A stretch of 7,389 nucleotides of DNA from an uncultured Ilumatobacter sp. (GTDB lineage Bacteria > Actinomycetota > Acidimicrobiia > Acidimicrobiales > Ilumatobacteraceae). The position numbers and the translations under genes are program-made. The notes under the pieces were generated by a model. It was not told where the DNA came from. It saw only the letters and a list, made by a program, of their open reading frames with translations, and did not search any database. Each line of letters begins with the position of its first letter. Within the stretch, counting starts at the first letter, position 1. Below, in pieces: positions 5,540 through 7,389 of the stretch. Location: assembly GCA_937891565.1 (NCBI GenBank), contig CALAHA010000119.1:1-7389 (forward strand), written 5' to 3'.

Positions 5540-6242
5540 GCGCGTGCTCGACGTCGAAGGTCTGCGGGCCGGCTACGGCCGCAAGGAAGTCGTGTTCGGC
5601 GTTGATCTGCACGTCGAGGCCGGCGAGATCGTCACGCTGATGGGGCACAACGGCGCGGGGAAGTCGACCACCCTGCGCACGGTGCTGGGAACGCTGCCCG
5701 CACGCGGCGGCCGGATCAGCCTCGACGGTGCCGACGTCACCTCAGCGTCGAGCAAGCAGAATGTCGCGCGCGGCATGGCGCTCGTGCCGTCGGAACGGTT
5801 CGTGTTCCCTGACCTCTCCGTCCACGACAACCTCATGCTGGGGCTCGGCGCGCTGCGCGACAAAGACGAACGCCGACGACGCATCGACGAAGTGCACGAG
5901 TTGTTCCCGATCCTGGCCGAGCGTGAGGCGCAGCTGGCCGGCACGATGTCGGGAGGGCAGCAACGGATGCTCTCCCTCGGCGTGCTGCTGTCGACGAATC
6001 CGAAGTTGCTGATGCTCGACGAGCCATCGCTCGGGCTGGCACCCACGATTGTCGAGCAGATCTTCGGAGTCGTCCGTCGGCTCGCCGACGAGCAAGGGCT
6101 GGCGGTGTTGCTCGTCGAGCAGAACGTGCCGGCATCGCTGAGCATCACCGATCGCGTGTACGGCATCCGCAATGGCCGAATCTTCCTCGACGAATCGGTC
6201 GACGAGATGCGCGCCCGCGACACGTACTGGGATCTGTTCTGA
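5532..6242 (+). CDS. livF: ABC importer ATPase, LivF type
   Basis: This 236-residue cytoplasmic ATPase is the second nucleotide-binding subunit of the importer, and its length is normal for LivF. Visible motifs are Walker A GHNGAGKST (38-46, Lys44), the signature MSGGQQRML (139-147), Walker B LLMLDEP (159-165, catalytic Glu164) and LLVEQN (193-198), where Gln replaces the switch histidine, as is standard in LivF proteins. SLGLAP (166-171) is the usual D-loop. The Q-loop segment reads VPSERFVFPDL, whereas VPEGR or VPQGR is more usual. The ATG at 5532 lies within the end of the preceding gene, with GGAG (5522-5525) 6 nt upstream. The 8-nt overlap indicates coupled translation and a one-to-one ratio with the fused subunit. 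The assignment to LivF rather than LivG rests on the Gln switch, the short length and the gene order. Confidence 0.93.
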   Translation: MAERVLDVEGLRAGYGRKEVVFGVDLHVEAGEIVTLMGHNGAGKSTTLRTVLGTLPARGGRISLDGADVTSASSKQNVARGMALVPSERFVFPDLSVHDNLMLGLGALRDKDERRRRIDEVHELFPILAEREAQLAGTMSGGQQRMLSLGVLLSTNPKLLMLDEPSLGLAPTIVEQIFGVVRRLADEQGLAVLLVEQNVPASLSITDRVYGIRNGRIFLDESVDEMRARDTYWDLF

Positions 6243-6285
6243 GTCACCGAACACTGCTGTCCGCCGACCGTCTACGAGGCCCCTC
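6243..6285 (+). other. 43-bp gap between livF and P450 gene, no terminator seen
   Basis: No convincing inverted repeat, T run or -35/-10 pair is visible here. The only recognisable element is GAGG at 6276-6279, the likely ribosome binding site of the P450 gene. The absence of a barrier supports read-through from the importer operon. Confidence 0.5.
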
Positions 6286-7389
6286 ATGACCACACCGCTC
6301 AACGAACTCGACTTGCCGACGCTCGACACGACTGATCCGGAGTGGGCGACCGATGCCTATCGAATCGTGGCCGAGGCGCGCGATCAGCACTGGTTGGCGC
6401 GCACGCCGAATGGCGTGGTCGTGCTCAGTCACGCCGACCACCGTGCGCTGATCACCGACCGTCGGCTGCGGACCCCAGGCATCGACATGTTGGCGATGCA
6501 GGGCGTCGGGAGCGGAGTGCTCCACGACTTCTTCGGCGGGCTCCTGGTCAGCCTCGACGGTGAAGCACACATGCGTCTTCGGCGTCTCGTGCAACGAGCG
6601 TTCACGCCGAAGGGAATCGCGTGGTTGGGCGACACGATGCGCGACGTGTTCGCAGGGCTGCTCGAGCCGGCGATGGAGGCCGGAACGGTCGACATGGTGG
6701 AGATGGTCGCGCAGTACCCGATCCCGGTGATCTGCACGATGTTCGGTGCACCGCCCGAAGACTGGGCGCTCTTCTCGCGCACCGCGCCGTCGGTGTTGAA
6801 GCTGTTCAACCCGGGCCTCGTGGAGAATCTCCCGGAGATCGAAGGCGCCTTGACCGAGATCAACGAGTATCTCGATGGCCTCATCGCAGCCAAACGGCAG
6901 GCGCCCGGTGATGACTTGTTCAGTCAACTGATCGAGATCGAAGAAGGCGACGAAGGTCTCGACCACGACGAACTCGTGATGCTGGCCGCCGCGATCCTGT
7001 TGGGCGGGACCGACACGACCCGCATGCACCTCGCCAACGCCGTTGCAATGTTCTGTGAGTATCCCGACCAGTGGGCGCTCCTTCGTGAGCGCCCCGAACT
7101 CGCTGCTCAGGCAGTCGATGAGGTGTTGCGCTTCGTGCCGTCCATCTCCGACAACTTCCGGGTCGCGAAAGAGGACATCGAGCATCGCGACGTGCTGATC
7201 CCGGAGGGCACACCGTTGATGCTGTCGATTCTGTCGGCCAACCGCGATCCTGAAGTGATCGAGGATCCCGATCGATTCGACATCACGCGTGAAGGCGTGC
7301 ACCACTTCACCTTCGGCGGCGGCATGCACTACTGCCTCGGCGCCAGTCTGGCGAAGATGGAACTTGCCGAGGCGATCTCGATGCTGGCG
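6286..7389 (+). CDS. cytochrome P450, C-terminus cut by window edge
   Basis: The frame runs open from ATG 6286 to the last base, giving 368 residues; a bacterial P450 of about 400 residues would need some 30-50 more. All hallmark elements are present in order: C-helix HMRLR (His95, Arg99), the I-helix oxygen-activation motif GGTDTT (240-245), the K-helix ExxR as EVLR (Glu279, Arg282), DPDRFD in the meander region (327-332), and the heme-thiolate motif FGGGMHYCLG (343-352) with Cys350 as axial ligand. There is no membrane anchor, so this is a soluble bacterial class enzyme needing ferredoxin and reductase partners, none of which are visible here. The start is supported by GAGG (6276-6279) with a 6-nt spacer. 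It follows livF by 43 bp on the same strand with no terminator seen, so it is probably co-transcribed and may hydroxylate the imported compound. CYP family and substrate cannot be assigned. Confidence 0.93.
   Translation, partial: MTTPLNELDLPTLDTTDPEWATDAYRIVAEARDQHWLARTPNGVVVLSHADHRALITDRRLRTPGIDMLAMQGVGSGVLHDFFGGLLVSLDGEAHMRLRRLVQRAFTPKGIAWLGDTMRDVFAGLLEPAMEAGTVDMVEMVAQYPIPVICTMFGAPPEDWALFSRTAPSVLKLFNPGLVENLPEIEGALTEINEYLDGLIAAKRQAPGDDLFSQLIEIEEGDEGLDHDELVMLAAAILLGGTDTTRMHLANAVAMFCEYPDQWALLRERPELAAQAVDEVLRFVPSISDNFRVAKEDIEHRDVLIPEGTPLMLSILSANRDPEVIEDPDRFDITREGVHHFTFGGGMHYCLGASLAKMELAEAISMLA

Noticed and set aside
6108..6125. Missing switch histidine in the LivF-type ATPase (LVEQN)
   Set aside because: Gln at this position is normal for the LivF family, so it is not evidence of a defective ATPase.
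6244..7329. Minus-strand open frame of about 360 codons opposite the P450
   Set aside because: The plus strand has the complete ordered set of P450 motifs; the antisense translation shows none of its own.
1..7389. CRISPR arrays, tRNA or rRNA genes, insertion sequences, prophage or integrase genes
   Set aside because: No spaced direct repeats, tRNA-like cloverleaf segments, transposase motifs or terminal inverted repeats were noticed by eye; the window is filled with ordinary metabolic and transport genes.

Overview
The window is GC-rich, densely coding DNA with short intergenic gaps, overlapping start and stop codons and a strong G/C third-position bias. The style suggests a high-GC actinobacterium. 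The Acidimicrobiia (Ilumatobacter-like marine or soil lineages) are my best guess, based on the Ala-Ala-Ala-Cys lipobox, the Ala-Glu-Glu-Pro-rich linker of the binding protein and the fused permease/ATPase. This is an inference from style; there is no rRNA or marker gene in the window.

Layout: (1) 1-419, plus strand: the 3' end of an alpha/beta-hydrolase-fold gene whose start lies outside the window. (2) 471-1307, minus strand: a complete isochorismatase-like cysteine hydrolase, convergent with the first gene. (3) 1308-1400: a 93-bp divergent promoter region containing an inverted repeat. (4) 1401-6242, plus strand: a compact four-gene operon for an ABC importer of the hydrophobic/branched-chain amino acid (HAAT, Liv-type) family. 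It encodes a lipoprotein substrate-binding protein, a LivH-type permease, a LivM permease fused to a LivG ATPase, and a LivF ATPase. All genes are joined by overlaps except the first junction, which is a 30-bp gap. (5) 6286-7389, plus strand: a cytochrome P450, cut by the right edge of the window just after the heme-thiolate motif. No stretch longer than about 95 bases lacks a gene.

The genes plausibly form one uptake-and-catabolism module. The lipoprotein would capture an organic solute outside the membrane and the LivH/LivM-LivG/LivF complex would import it. The flanking P450, cysteine hydrolase and alpha/beta hydrolase could then oxidise and hydrolyse it. Liv-type importers carry much more than branched-chain amino acids (amides, urea, aromatic acids, lipid-derived compounds), so the substrate is open; the enzyme neighbourhood argues against a plain leucine transporter.

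The most unusual feature is at the junction between the binding-protein gene and the livH-type gene. A perfect 14-bp inverted repeat with a 5-nt loop (2872-2904) buries the GTG start codon of the permease. An 8-codon open reading frame runs into the same stem and ends in a GTGA stop/start overlap. This looks like a device for tuning permease translation or transcript stability relative to the binding protein. The families themselves are known; I do not see an entirely new enzymatic system.
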